Origin: Desulfobacter latus
GTDB lineage: Bacteria; Desulfobacterota; Desulfobacteria; Desulfobacterales; Desulfobacteraceae
DNA length: 52,419 nt
Assembly: GCF_013389365.1 (NCBI RefSeq)
Contig: NZ_JACADJ010000023.1
Location: forward strand, 1-52,419
Reading direction: 5' to 3'
Made by a program: the position numbers and the translations under genes. Shown here in pieces: positions 34,988 to 43,955 of this stretch (position 1 is the stretch's first letter; each line of letters begins with the position of its first letter). The notes under the pieces were generated by a model. The model worked only from the letters and a program-made list of their open reading frames with translations, did no database searches and was not told the DNA's origin.

Positions 34988-35306
34988 GGGCGCATTCCCA
35001 TTTTCCCGGTTACCGTAGGCAGATTATTCGTAAATGCTGAAAATATTGTAATTGTTTAATAATACATATAAAAACAATAAGTTGTATCAAAAAATAGACC
35101 CTGTAATCCCATTTTCCCGGTACTCAGAAGCTATGAAAATCAAGACTCTCAGACAATTTATGTTAAAGTTTTTATCTGCTTAGGGCATAGTGGAAGCCTT
35201 TCGTTAAAAATATACAATGCTAAGTGTGCTTTAACTGCTTGATTTTTAAGTATTTAATTCCTGCTTAAAGAGTTATTAAGTCGGCCGGAAAAATGGGAAT
35301 GCGCCC
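34988..35306. mobile_element. 319-base MITE-like element with 22-base inverted ends and 8-base target duplication
   Basis: Bases 34988-35009 and 35285-35306 are reverse complements with one mismatch over 22 bases, starting GGGCGCATTCCC. CTAAGGCA occurs directly outside both ends (34980-34987 and 35307-35314), a textbook 8-base target duplication. A third copy of CCCATTTTCCCGG lies inside at about 35108. There is no open reading frame, so it would need a transposase in trans. The empty site would read ACAAAGACACTAAGGCACAAAGG, itself part of a repetitive-looking sequence beside the HepT remnant. Eight-base duplications occur in several IS families, so I do not name one. Confidence 0.88.
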
Positions 35307-35344
35307 CTAAGGCACAAAGGGCTTTAGGGCCATGGAAATATTAT

Positions 35345-35632
35345 TTGTATTTATTGACAGACACCTGCATAGCACTTGCTGAGATGGTTATAAAAAAAAA
35401 GAACTTGAGAATCCCCCAATCATATGCAGAGGCCTTTGATATACTGGGGGACAGCGGGGTGCTTGACCCTGAGTTTGCATATTCTTTTGCAAAAATTGCC
35501 GGATTCCGTAATTTTCTTGCCCATGATTATGAGACCATTGATTCCGGTATTATCTGTACCAAAATACTTGCCGGCCTGACCGATATACGTAGCTATATCC
35601 GGCAAATTCAGGAAAGTTGCAATCTGAAATAA
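35345..35632 (+). pseudogene. 5'-truncated HepT (DUF86) toxin remnant
   Basis: The 95 codons match the C-terminal two thirds of HepT-type HEPN ribonucleases, with the catalytic R55-N-F-L-A-H60 (R-x4-H) followed by DYE, and the upstream SYAEAFDILGDSGVL helix. The usual N-terminal helices are missing and there is no good start codon; only a TTG opens the frame, which runs back into repeat DNA. No MNT partner gene is adjacent. It is probably a remnant cut off by repeat-mediated rearrangement, although the catalytic motif is intact. Confidence 0.7.
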
Positions 35633-35738
35633 TGACCGAAATTAATCAGGCGGCATTATCTGTCCTCTTTCGGACTGGCTGAAAACCTGCTCGTATCCAT
35701 TTTAAACAGTCTTTAATAAAAATCCAATCTTCATCATC

Positions 35739-37271
35739 TTAGATTCTTTCCCATTCAAACCGGGTGATATTTCGATCTTTTTTGCTGAATTCTATGCCGA
35801 TAAGATAGATTTCTCTGCCGGTGTATTTCTCATGGTATTTTTTTTCTTTAATCTGATCCAGGGCCCGGACCGGCTTTGTCAGTTCGTTTACCTTGAATTC
35901 AAAGATGTAGGCATTTTCATTAAAAAGAACGGCCATGTCCAGTCGACCGTGATTGGTTGTTTCTTCAGCCCTCACATCCAATCCTAATGCCGTAAAGTAG
36001 CAATAGACAATGGAGCAGTAATAGCCTTCATATCCGGCCAGGTCGTTTTTGCGGTACCAATCATTGGGAATTGATGCAAAAAACGCATGAAAGATTTGTT
36101 TCAGGCCATCAAGGTCGTTTAATGTCAGGAGATCAAGCATGTTCAATTTAGTTTGATCTTTTTCCTGACCGGCCTGGGTTAACTCGGCCAGCAGCGCATC
36201 ATTGAATGCATATTTGACCTCATGATTCGGGAATCCCAATTTGTAATAAATGCCTCCCGGATAAGGGATGCTCTCTTTTATGGTCAGGTATCCGGTTTGA
36301 AACAGGAGGGGGGACGGTTCAATACAATCAACGTCAAAGCTTCCCATAAAGGTGTCTGTAATTTTAATTTTTTCCAGGAATGCTGCGGGGACGGCTTTTT
36401 CCCTGATGAGATGAATTAAAAATGTGGGGGTTCCTGATTCAAACCAATAGGGTTTAAAGCGTCTTTTTTGAAAATAAAGTAATACGTCAAAGGGATTGTA
36501 TACAGGTTCTCCCAGGAAATTGTAGCCATTGTACCATTTTTGGATTTGAGTTATATCAGTATTTTTCAGGTAATCTCGGAAAACGGTTTTAAGTTCCTGG
36601 TGTGTATAGCCGCAAAGGGTCGCGTACTTGTGATCAAGGGTGATATCTTCAAGGTTGTTCAGTCCTGAAAATAAAGAGACTTTTGAAAATTTTGACACGC
36701 CGGTGAGTACAACAAAGCGCAAATGGTCTCTCTGGGCTTTAAGTACGGAATAAAAGTTGCGCAGTCCATCCCTCATTTCCCGGGCTGTTTCAGGGGCGTT
36801 GATGTTGTCTAATATGGGTTTATCATATTCATCGACTAGAACGACGACCCTGTGGCGGCTTTGATCGTGGCGTTTCTGGATTAATTCTTCAAAACAGTCG
36901 TCTATATAAGAGCAGTCCAGGACCAGACCTGCTTTCTCTGCGTGCATTTTAAGAATACGATGAAGCCTTTGTTCCAGCCGTTCCGGTGACTTCATTACGC
37001 TTTCGGCAAGGTCAATATGGATGATGGGATGACTTTTATTCCAATCCCAGTTGTTTTCAAGGAACAAGCCTTTAAAGAGATCTTTGTTGCCTTGAAATGC
37101 ATGGGATATGGTATCTATGAGCAGGCTTTTCCCAAAGCGCCGGGGGCGGGAAAGAAAATAATATTTCCCTTGGTCTACCAATTGGTGGATCAGTTCTGTT
37201 TTATCAACATAGCAGTGGTTGTCTGTTATGATTTCTTTGAAACTGTCTATGCCGATGGGCAGTTTTTTCAT
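35739..37271 (-). CDS. AAA-ATPase-like / PD-(D/E)XK nuclease protein, array copy 6 (forms X/A)
   Basis: A 510-residue protein of the AAA-ATPase_like plus PDDEXK_9 family. Walker A is SRPRRFGKSLLID (F-G-K-S at 46-49, lacking the usual first Gly). Walker B is VLVDEYDKP (146-150), and a TGVSKFSKVSLFSGLNNL sensor-like block follows. The C-terminal nuclease core is D445 in GRLDMAV and E458-x-K460 in YIFEFKV. The family is common and multi-copy, and its function is unproven; defence or mobile-DNA roles are guesses. It is the last copy in transcription order. ATGA overlap with copy 5 and the embedded GGGAG site fix the start at 37271. The N-terminal variable segment is form X and the central one form A. 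Confidence 0.88.
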   Translation of the reverse strand: MKKLPIGIDSFKEIITDNHCYVDKTELIHQLVDQGKYYFLSRPRRFGKSLLIDTISHAFQGNKDLFKGLFLENNWDWNKSHPIIHIDLAESVMKSPERLEQRLHRILKMHAEKAGLVLDCSYIDDCFEELIQKRHDQSRHRVVVLVDEYDKPILDNINAPETAREMRDGLRNFYSVLKAQRDHLRFVVLTGVSKFSKVSLFSGLNNLEDITLDHKYATLCGYTHQELKTVFRDYLKNTDITQIQKWYNGYNFLGEPVYNPFDVLLYFQKRRFKPYWFESGTPTFLIHLIREKAVPAAFLEKIKITDTFMGSFDVDCIEPSPLLFQTGYLTIKESIPYPGGIYYKLGFPNHEVKYAFNDALLAELTQAGQEKDQTKLNMLDLLTLNDLDGLKQIFHAFFASIPNDWYRKNDLAGYEGYYCSIVYCYFTALGLDVRAEETTNHGRLDMAVLFNENAYIFEFKVNELTKPVRALDQIKEKKYHEKYTGREIYLIGIEFSKKDRNITRFEWERI

Positions 37272-38797
37272 ACTTTCTCCCATTCAAACCGGGTGATGTT
37301 GCGGTCCTGCTTGCTGAATTCCACTCCGATAAGATAGATTTCTCTGCCGGTGTATTTTTCATGGTATTTTTTTTCTTTGATCTGGGCCAGGGCCCGGGCC
37401 GGGTTTGTCAATTCATTGACCTTGAATTCAAAGATGTAGGCATTTTCATTAAAAAGAACCGCCATGTCAAGTTGGCCGTGGTTGGTTGTTTCCTCTGCCC
37501 GGACATCCAATCCTAAGGCCGTAAAGTAACAGTAGACAATGGAACAGTAGTAGCCTTCGTATCCGGCCATGTCGTTTTTGCGGTACCAGTCGTGGGGGAT
37601 GGAGGCAAAGAACGCATGGAAAATTTTTTTCATTTTGTTAAGATTGTTGGATTCCAGGATATCATAAAGTGCCAGTTTGATGCTGCTTTCTGAATCTGAC
37701 TTTGTTAATTCCATCAGGAGAGCATCGTTAAATGCATATTTTACTTCATGATTTGGAAATCCCAGGGTGTAATAGATTCCTCCGGGTAAATTTTTTATTC
37801 CTTTAATCGTTAGATAGCCCGTCTGAAACAGCAGGGGCTGGGGATTGACCTTATCTACATCAAAACTGTTTAGAAAGTTATGGCTGATGATAAGGCCGTC
37901 AATGGCGCCGGCGCAAAAATGTCTTTCCTGTAAGAGGTTGAGCAGGAACGTCGGGGTGCCGGTTTCGAACCAGTAGGGCATGAATACCCGTTTTTTCAGG
38001 TAAAGTAGAACGTCAAAGGGATTATACACGGGTTCAGACAGAAAGTTGTACCCATTGTACCATTGCTGTATTTTTTCAAGATTCAACCCTTTAAGGTGGT
38101 CTTTAAAAACGGTTTCAAGTTCCTTATGAGTATAGCCGCAAAGGGTCCCAAACTGCGGATCAAGGGTGATGTCTTCAAGATTGTTCAGGCCGGAAAAAAG
38201 AGATACTTTTGAAAATTTTGATACGCCGGTGAGCATGACAAATTTCAGGTGAGCTCCCTGGGCCTTGAGAACGGAATAAAAGTTGCGCAGGCCATCTCTA
38301 AGCTGACCGGCGGTTCCGGTGTCTGTAATATTGTCTAATATGGGCTTATCGTATTCGTCCACAAGAACGACCACTTTTTGCTTTAGCTGGTGATGAAGTT
38401 TGTAGATCAGCTCTTCAAAACAGTCATCCACATGGGAACAAGTAAGGGTGAGTCCCGCCCGTTCTGCATGTATGGCAAGGATACGGTGAAGCCTTTGCTC
38501 CAGCCGGTCCGATGAAGTTATAACGCCTTCGGCAAAGTCAATGCGGACAACGGGATGTTTTTTGTCCCAGTCCCGGTTGTTTTCCAGGTAAAGCCCCTGG
38601 AACAGCTCTTTTCTGCCCTGAAAGGCTTCGGCAATGGTATCGATCAGCAGGCTTTTTCCAAAGCGCCGGGGGCGGGATAGGAAATAGTATTCCCCTTGGT
38701 CGATGAGTTTAGCGATCAAAGGGGTTTTATCCACGTAGCAATAGTTGTTTTCTATAATATTGGAAAATGTTTGTATCCCAATGGGTAGCTTTTTCAT
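37268..38797 (-). CDS. AAA-ATPase-like / PD-(D/E)XK nuclease protein, array copy 5 (forms X/B)
   Basis: A 509-residue paralogue with intact Walker A, Walker B and C-terminal nuclease (GQLDMAV and YIFEFKV). The segment after Walker A is form X (RLEQRLHRILAIHAERAGLT). The central segment is form B (DGLIISHNFLNSFDVDKVNP), shared with copy 3 and not with copy 4 next door. The C-terminal 100 residues are nearly identical to the other full copies, ending FEWEKV. Start ATG 38797 overlaps the copy 4 stop as ATGA. The ribosome site GGGAG lies inside the preceding gene's last codons. Confidence 0.88.
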   Translation of the reverse strand: MKKLPIGIQTFSNIIENNYCYVDKTPLIAKLIDQGEYYFLSRPRRFGKSLLIDTIAEAFQGRKELFQGLYLENNRDWDKKHPVVRIDFAEGVITSSDRLEQRLHRILAIHAERAGLTLTCSHVDDCFEELIYKLHHQLKQKVVVLVDEYDKPILDNITDTGTAGQLRDGLRNFYSVLKAQGAHLKFVMLTGVSKFSKVSLFSGLNNLEDITLDPQFGTLCGYTHKELETVFKDHLKGLNLEKIQQWYNGYNFLSEPVYNPFDVLLYLKKRVFMPYWFETGTPTFLLNLLQERHFCAGAIDGLIISHNFLNSFDVDKVNPQPLLFQTGYLTIKGIKNLPGGIYYTLGFPNHEVKYAFNDALLMELTKSDSESSIKLALYDILESNNLNKMKKIFHAFFASIPHDWYRKNDMAGYEGYYCSIVYCYFTALGLDVRAEETTNHGQLDMAVLFNENAYIFEFKVNELTNPARALAQIKEKKYHEKYTGREIYLIGVEFSKQDRNITRFEWEKV

Positions 38798-40329
38798 ACT
38801 TTCTCCCATTCAAAGCAGGTGATGTTGCGGTCGTTCTTGCTGAATTCTATGCCGATAAGATAGATGTCTCTGCCGGTGTACTTTTCATGGTATTTTTTTT
38901 CTTTGATCTGGTCCAGTGCCCGGGAAGGCTGGGTTAGTTCGTTTACCTTGAATTCAAATATGTATGCATTTTCATTAAAAAGAACCGCCATGTCAAGTTG
39001 GCCGTGGTTGGTTGTTTCCTCTGCCCGGACATCTAAGCCTAAGGCTGTGAAGTAGCAGTATACAATGGAACAATAGTAGCCTTCGTATCCGGCCATGTCT
39101 TTTTTACGGTACCAGTCGTGGGGGATGGAGGCAAAAAAAGAGTGGAACAGCTCTTTTAATTCATCAAGACGATCTGATTTGAAAATTTTCAGCAGGGTTG
39201 TCTGGCCGGTTTTCAGGGGGCGAATGTCATTAATGAGTAAATGAAGAATAGATCCGGTCAGGCTTTTTTTGACTTCGTGGTTGGGAAAGCCCAGGTGGTA
39301 AACGTATTCGTGGTCAAACAGATGCTCTTTTTCCTTAATGGTAAGATAGCCGGTCTGGAAAAGCAGGGGTGCCGGTTCTATAAAATCAATGTCAAAGCTG
39401 CCCAAGAGTTCTTCTCCGGCAATAAGGTGCTCCAGATCAGGGATAAATAATTTTTTTTCTGCCAGCAGGCGGATCAGAAATGTTGGGGTGCCGGTTTCAA
39501 ACCAGTAAGGCATGAATATTCGTTTTTTCAAATAAAGCAGAACATCAAAAGGGTTATAGACAGATTCAGATAAAAAATTATATCCGTCGTACCATTGCCG
39601 GATCTTATCAAGGTCCAGCCCTTTGATGTGTTCTTGAAAAACGGTTTCAAGTTCTTTATGGGTATAGCCGCAAAGGGTTCCAAACTGCGGATCAAGGGTA
39701 ATGTCTTCAAGGTTGTTCAGGCCGGAGAAGAGGGAAACCTTGGAGAACTTTGACACACCGGTGAGCATGACAAATTTTAAATAAGCGCCCTGGGCTTTAA
39801 GCACTGAATAAAAGTTGCGTAATCCGTCCCGAAGCTCACAGGCTGTTTCCGGGTCGGTTATATTGTCCAGGATGGGCTTGTCGTATTCGTCTACAAGAAC
39901 GACCACCCTTCTGTTATTTTTATGATACAATTTTTGAATTAATTCTTCAAAGCAGTCATCCACATGGGAACAGGTCAGGGTAAAGCCGGCTTGTTCAGCT
40001 TTTATGGCAAGAATACGATGAAGTCTTTGGTCCAGCCGGTCCGGCGATTTTATCACACTTTCAGCCAAATCAATGTGGATGACAGGGTATTTTTCATCCC
40101 AGTCCCAGCTGTTTTCTATGAAAAGGCCGCTAAACAGCTCTTTTTTACCCTGGAAAGCTTCAGCAATTGTATCAATGAGCAGGCTTTTGCCAAAGCGCCG
40201 GGGGCGGGACAGAAAATAGTATTTTCCCTGGCTTATTATTTGGTGGATTAAGTCTGTTTTGTCTACATAACAGTGGTTTTCAGTTATCATTTCTTTAAAA
40301 TTGTCTATGCCTATGGGCAGCTTCTTCAT
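38794..40329 (-). CDS. AAA-ATPase-like / PD-(D/E)XK nuclease protein, array copy 4 (forms X/C)
   Basis: A 511-residue full-length paralogue with all motifs. The N-terminal segment is form X (RLDQRLHRILAIKAEQAGFT). The central segment is form C (AGEELLGSFDIDFIEPAPLL, then DHEYVYHLGFPNHEVKKSLT), shared with decayed copy 2. Over 39152-39368 its DNA matches 41999-42215 of copy 2 with a single difference that I can see, pointing to very recent duplication or gene conversion. The C-terminus has the change FEWEKV preceded by NITC rather than NITR. Start ATG 40329 overlaps the copy 3 stop as ATGA. Confidence 0.88.
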   Translation of the reverse strand: MKKLPIGIDNFKEMITENHCYVDKTDLIHQIISQGKYYFLSRPRRFGKSLLIDTIAEAFQGKKELFSGLFIENSWDWDEKYPVIHIDLAESVIKSPDRLDQRLHRILAIKAEQAGFTLTCSHVDDCFEELIQKLYHKNNRRVVVLVDEYDKPILDNITDPETACELRDGLRNFYSVLKAQGAYLKFVMLTGVSKFSKVSLFSGLNNLEDITLDPQFGTLCGYTHKELETVFQEHIKGLDLDKIRQWYDGYNFLSESVYNPFDVLLYLKKRIFMPYWFETGTPTFLIRLLAEKKLFIPDLEHLIAGEELLGSFDIDFIEPAPLLFQTGYLTIKEKEHLFDHEYVYHLGFPNHEVKKSLTGSILHLLINDIRPLKTGQTTLLKIFKSDRLDELKELFHSFFASIPHDWYRKKDMAGYEGYYCSIVYCYFTALGLDVRAEETTNHGQLDMAVLFNENAYIFEFKVNELTQPSRALDQIKEKKYHEKYTGRDIYLIGIEFSKNDRNITCFEWEKV

Positions 40330-41858
40330 TTTATTTTTTCCCACTCAAACCGGGTGATGTTCCGGTCTTGCTTGCTGAATTCCACTCCGATAAGATAGAT
40401 GTCTGTGCCGGTGTATTTTTCATGGTACTTTTTTTCTTTGATCTGGGCCAAAGCCCGGGAGGGATCTGTCAATTCGTTTACCTTGAATTCAAAGATGTAT
40501 GCATTTTCATTAAAAAGAACCGCCATGTCCAGTTGGCCGTGATTGGTTGTTTCTTCTGCTCTCACGTCCAATCCTAGGGCCGTGAAGTAGCAATAGACGA
40601 TGGAACAGTAATAGCCTTCATATCCGGCCAGGTCGTTTTTACGATACCAATCGTGGGGAATGGAGGCAAAAAAAGCGTGGAACAGCCTTTTCATACCATC
40701 AAGGTCGTTTGACTTCAAGGCGTCAAAAAGTTCAAGTTTGGTTTTATTTTCTGAGTTTGAGCGCGCCAGCTCCATCAGGAGGGCATCATTAAATGCAGAT
40801 CGTACCTCATGATTTGGAAATCCCAGGGTGTAATAGGTTCCTCCGGGAAGGTCTTTTGTATTTTTGATGGTTAAATAACCGGTTTGGAACAACAACGGCT
40901 GGGGATGTATATTATCTATGTCAAAACTGCCGAGAAAATTATGACTGAGCGTCATGCCGTCAATGGTACCGGCAGGAAAGTTTTTCTCCCGTAAAAGATT
41001 GAGCAGAAAGTTCGGGGTGCCGGTTTCAAACCAGTAGGGCCGGAATTGTTTTTCATCAAGGTAAAGCAGAACATCAAAAGGATTGTATACCGGTTCAGCC
41101 AAAAAATTATAACCATTGTACCACTTTTTTATTTTTTCAAGGTTCAGTTCTTTCAGGTATTCATGAAAGGTTGATTCCAGTTCCTGCTGAGTATAGCCGC
41201 AAACGGTTCCATACCGCATATCCAGGGAGATGTCTTTGAGGTTGTTCAGGCCGGAAAACAAGGAAACCTTTGAAAATTTTGATACGCCGGTGAGCATGGC
41301 AAACTTTAAATGCGCCCCCTGGGCCTTGAGAACGGAATAAAAATTTCTTAAGCCGTCCCTGAGCACCAGTCCGGTTTTCGGATCAGTAATATTATCAAGA
41401 ATCGGTTTATCGTATTCATCAATCAGAACGACAACCCGTTGTCCGGTCTGCTGGTGCAGCTTTCGAATCAGTTCGGAAAATGCCAGATGTGTTTCTGTTT
41501 TGTTAAGAGAAATCTCATTGGGTTCTGCATTGACATGGAGCATATCCATGATGCTGGCGTCCAGCTGTTGTTGTGATCTCAGGATTCCTTGTGCAAAATC
41601 AATCCGGATTACCGGATATTTTTGGTTCCAGTTCCAGTTTTTTTCAAGATAGAGTCCGGCAAACAGTTTTTTATTGCCCAGGAAGACTTCAGCTATGGTA
41701 TCTATGAGCAGGCTTTTACCGAAACGCCGGGGGCGGGACAGAAAATAATATTTTCCATAGTTGATTAGTTGATGAATTAAACCGGTTTTATCAACATAGC
41801 AATGGTTATCTTCTATGATTTCCCTGAAACTGTCTATCCCTATGGGTAATTTTTTCAT
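40326..41858 (-). CDS. AAA-ATPase-like / PD-(D/E)XK nuclease protein, array copy 3 (forms Y/B)
   Basis: A 510-residue full-length paralogue. Walker A and B and the nuclease core are intact. The N-terminal variable segment is form Y (QLDASIMDMLHVNAEPNEIS, then TETHLAFSELIRKLHQQ), clearly unlike form X in copies 4-6. The central segment is form B (DGMTLSHNFLGSFDIDNIHP). It ends in EWEKIK instead of EWEKV. Its own start has no embedded ribosome site, because the upstream copy lost its C-terminus. It is separated from copy 2 by 31 AT-rich bases, so expression of copies 3-6 may depend on a new promoter or weak initiation there. Confidence 0.88.
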   Translation of the reverse strand: MKKLPIGIDSFREIIEDNHCYVDKTGLIHQLINYGKYYFLSRPRRFGKSLLIDTIAEVFLGNKKLFAGLYLEKNWNWNQKYPVIRIDFAQGILRSQQQLDASIMDMLHVNAEPNEISLNKTETHLAFSELIRKLHQQTGQRVVVLIDEYDKPILDNITDPKTGLVLRDGLRNFYSVLKAQGAHLKFAMLTGVSKFSKVSLFSGLNNLKDISLDMRYGTVCGYTQQELESTFHEYLKELNLEKIKKWYNGYNFLAEPVYNPFDVLLYLDEKQFRPYWFETGTPNFLLNLLREKNFPAGTIDGMTLSHNFLGSFDIDNIHPQPLLFQTGYLTIKNTKDLPGGTYYTLGFPNHEVRSAFNDALLMELARSNSENKTKLELFDALKSNDLDGMKRLFHAFFASIPHDWYRKNDLAGYEGYYCSIVYCYFTALGLDVRAEETTNHGQLDMAVLFNENAYIFEFKVNELTDPSRALAQIKEKKYHEKYTGTDIYLIGVEFSKQDRNITRFEWEKIK

Positions 41859-41889
41859 TATTTTTATAATCGTCTATTTCATGGGGTTT

Positions 41890-43176
41890 TTAACTATAGC
41901 AACCAATGATAACGGAACAATAGTAGCCTTCGTATCCTGCCATATCATTTTTACGGTACCAGTCGTAAGGGATGGAAGCAAAAAAAGAGTGGAACAAATC
42001 TTTTAATTCATCAAGACGATCTGATTTGAAAATTTTCAGCAGGGTTGTCTGGCCGGTTTTCAGGGGGCGAATGTCATTAATGAGCAAATGAAGAATAGAT
42101 CCGGTCAGGCTTTTTTTGACTTCGTGGTTGGGAAAGCCCAGGTGGTAAACGTATTCGTGGTCAAACAGATGCTCTTTTTCCTTAATGGTAAGATAGCCGG
42201 TCTGGAAAAGCAGGGTTTCCGGCTCTATGAAATCAATGTCAAAGCTGCCCAGCAGTTCTTCACCGGCGATCATATCTTCCAGTTCCGGGATCAGGATCTT
42301 TTTTTCTGCCAGAAGGCGGATCAGGAAAGTCGGGGTGCCGGTTTCAAACCAATAGGGAATGAATGTTCGTTTTTTCAAGTAAAGCAGCACATCAAAAGGG
42401 TTGTAGACAGATTCAGACAAAAAATTATATCCGTCGTACCATTGCCGGACCCTGTCAAGATCCACGTCTTCAAGGTACTCCTGGAAAACCGCTTCCAGCT
42501 CCTTTTGGGTGTATCCGCACAGCGTTCCGTAGCCCGGATCCAATGTGATGTCTTCAAGATTGTTCAGGCCCGAAAATAAAGAAACCTTTGAAAATTTGGA
42601 CACACCTGTCAGCATTACAAATTTCAGGTAAGCCCCCTGGGCTTTAAGAACGGAATAGAAATTGCGGAGCCCTTCCCGAAGTTCCATGGCGATTTCGGGA
42701 TCGGTAATATTATCGAGAATGGGCTTGTCATATTCGTCTACCAGCACCACAATCCGCTGTTGGGTTTGCTGGTGGAGATTATGGATTAACTCTGAAAATG
42801 CCAGGTGGGTTTCAGGCCTTTGAATGGAAATGCCATGCAATTGGGCATTTATACGGAGCATTTCAAGGATGTCGGTGTCCAGTTGTTTGCGCGATGTCGG
42901 AACGCCTTGGGCAAAGTCTATCCGGATAACAGGATAGGAGATATCCCAGTCCCAGTTGTTTTCAAGGAACAGCCCTTGGAACAGGTGTTTTTCTCCTTGA
43001 AATGCATGGGCTATGGTGTCAATGAGCAGGCTTTTTCCAAATCTTCTCGGGCGGGATAAAAAATAGTTTTTCCCTTGGGTGACCAGCTTATGGATGAGAG
43101 CGGTTTTGTCCACGTAACAGTAGTCGTCCGTTCTGATTTCCTTAAAGCTGTCTATGCCGATGGGCAGTTTTTTCAT
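41890..43176 (-). pseudogene. AAA-ATPase-like array copy 2, nuclease domain lost (forms Y/C)
   Basis: The 428-codon frame has an intact ATPase half: Walker A, form Y N-terminal segment (QLDTDILEMLRINAQLHGIS), Walker B, and form C central segment. It diverges after NDMAGYEGYYCS into V-I-I-G-C-Y-S and stops. The last ~80 residues with the PD-(D/E)XK core are missing. It could be a simple decayed copy or an ATPase-only partner able to co-assemble with full-length copies; nothing here decides. Start ATG 43176 keeps the ATGA overlap with copy 1. Confidence 0.8.
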
Positions 43177-43808
43177 ACTTTCTCCCATTCAAAGCGGGTG
43201 ATGTTGCGGTCGTTTTTGCGGTACCAGTCGTAGGGAATGGAGGCGAAAAATGCGTGAAATATTTGTTTCAGACCATCAAGATCGTTTAATGCCAGAAGAT
43301 CAAGCAAGTTTAATTTGGTTTGATCTTTTTCCTGGCCGGCCCGGGTCAAATCGGCCAGCAAGGCATCATTGAATGCATATTTGACCTCATGATTCGGGAA
43401 TCCCAATTTATAATAAATACCTCCCGGATACGGTATATCTTTTTTTATGGTCAGGTAGCCGGTTTGAAAGAGAAGAGGGGACGGTTCAATACAATCAACG
43501 TCAAAGCTTCCCATAAAGGTCTCTGTAATTTTAATTTTTTCCAGGAATGCTGCGGGAACGGCTTTTTCCCTGATGAGATGGATTAGAAATGAGGGCGTTC
43601 CCGTTTCAAACCAATAGGGCTTAAAACGCCGGCTGTCCAGATAGAAAAGGACATCAAAGGGGTTATAAACGGGAGAAAATTTTGACACACCAGTCAGCAT
43701 CACAAATCGCAGATGGGCGCCCTGTGCTTTGAGTACGGAATAAAAATTTCTCAATCCATCTCGGATTTCCCTGTGTAACTCGTTAATAGCAATATGAAAA
43801 TCTATCAT
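43173..43808 (-). pseudogene. AAA-ATPase-like array copy 1, heavily deleted remnant (central form A)
   Basis: The 211-codon frame preserves pieces only. A new start (MIDFHIAINEL) runs into IRDGLRNFYSVLKAQ and TGVSKFS, then jumps to PVYNPFDVLFYL, dropping ~60 residues. The central form A segment follows (KIKITETFMGSFDVDCIEPS, like copy 6). A second jump joins YDWYRKND to RNITRFEWEKV, deleting the whole nuclease domain. K-N-D occurs at both ends of the second gap in full copies, suggesting a short-homology deletion. Walker motifs and nuclease are gone. The last codons still supply the ribosome site and ATGA overlap for copy 2. Confidence 0.8.
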
Positions 43809-43884
43809 GATAACAGTCGGTAATGCAAATCAATTCTTGCTTTTTGTTACTAAAATTGGCCATGATCATCATTTGGGCCACCGT

Positions 43885-43955
43885 GTAGGTTGGGTTAAAC
43901 GAAGTGAAACCCAAAATTTTGTAATTGTTGGGTTTCGTTCCTCAACCCAACCTAC
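43885..43955. repeat. GTAGGTTGGGTT-type hairpin repeat
   Basis: The left arm from 43885 reads GTAGGTTGGGTTAAACGAAG. The right arm 43928-43955 ends CTCAACCCAACCTAC and is its imperfect reverse complement, with a short AT loop between. Near-identical palindromes beginning GTAGGTTGGGTT are widespread as small non-autonomous repeats in bacterial genomes. Confidence 0.8.
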
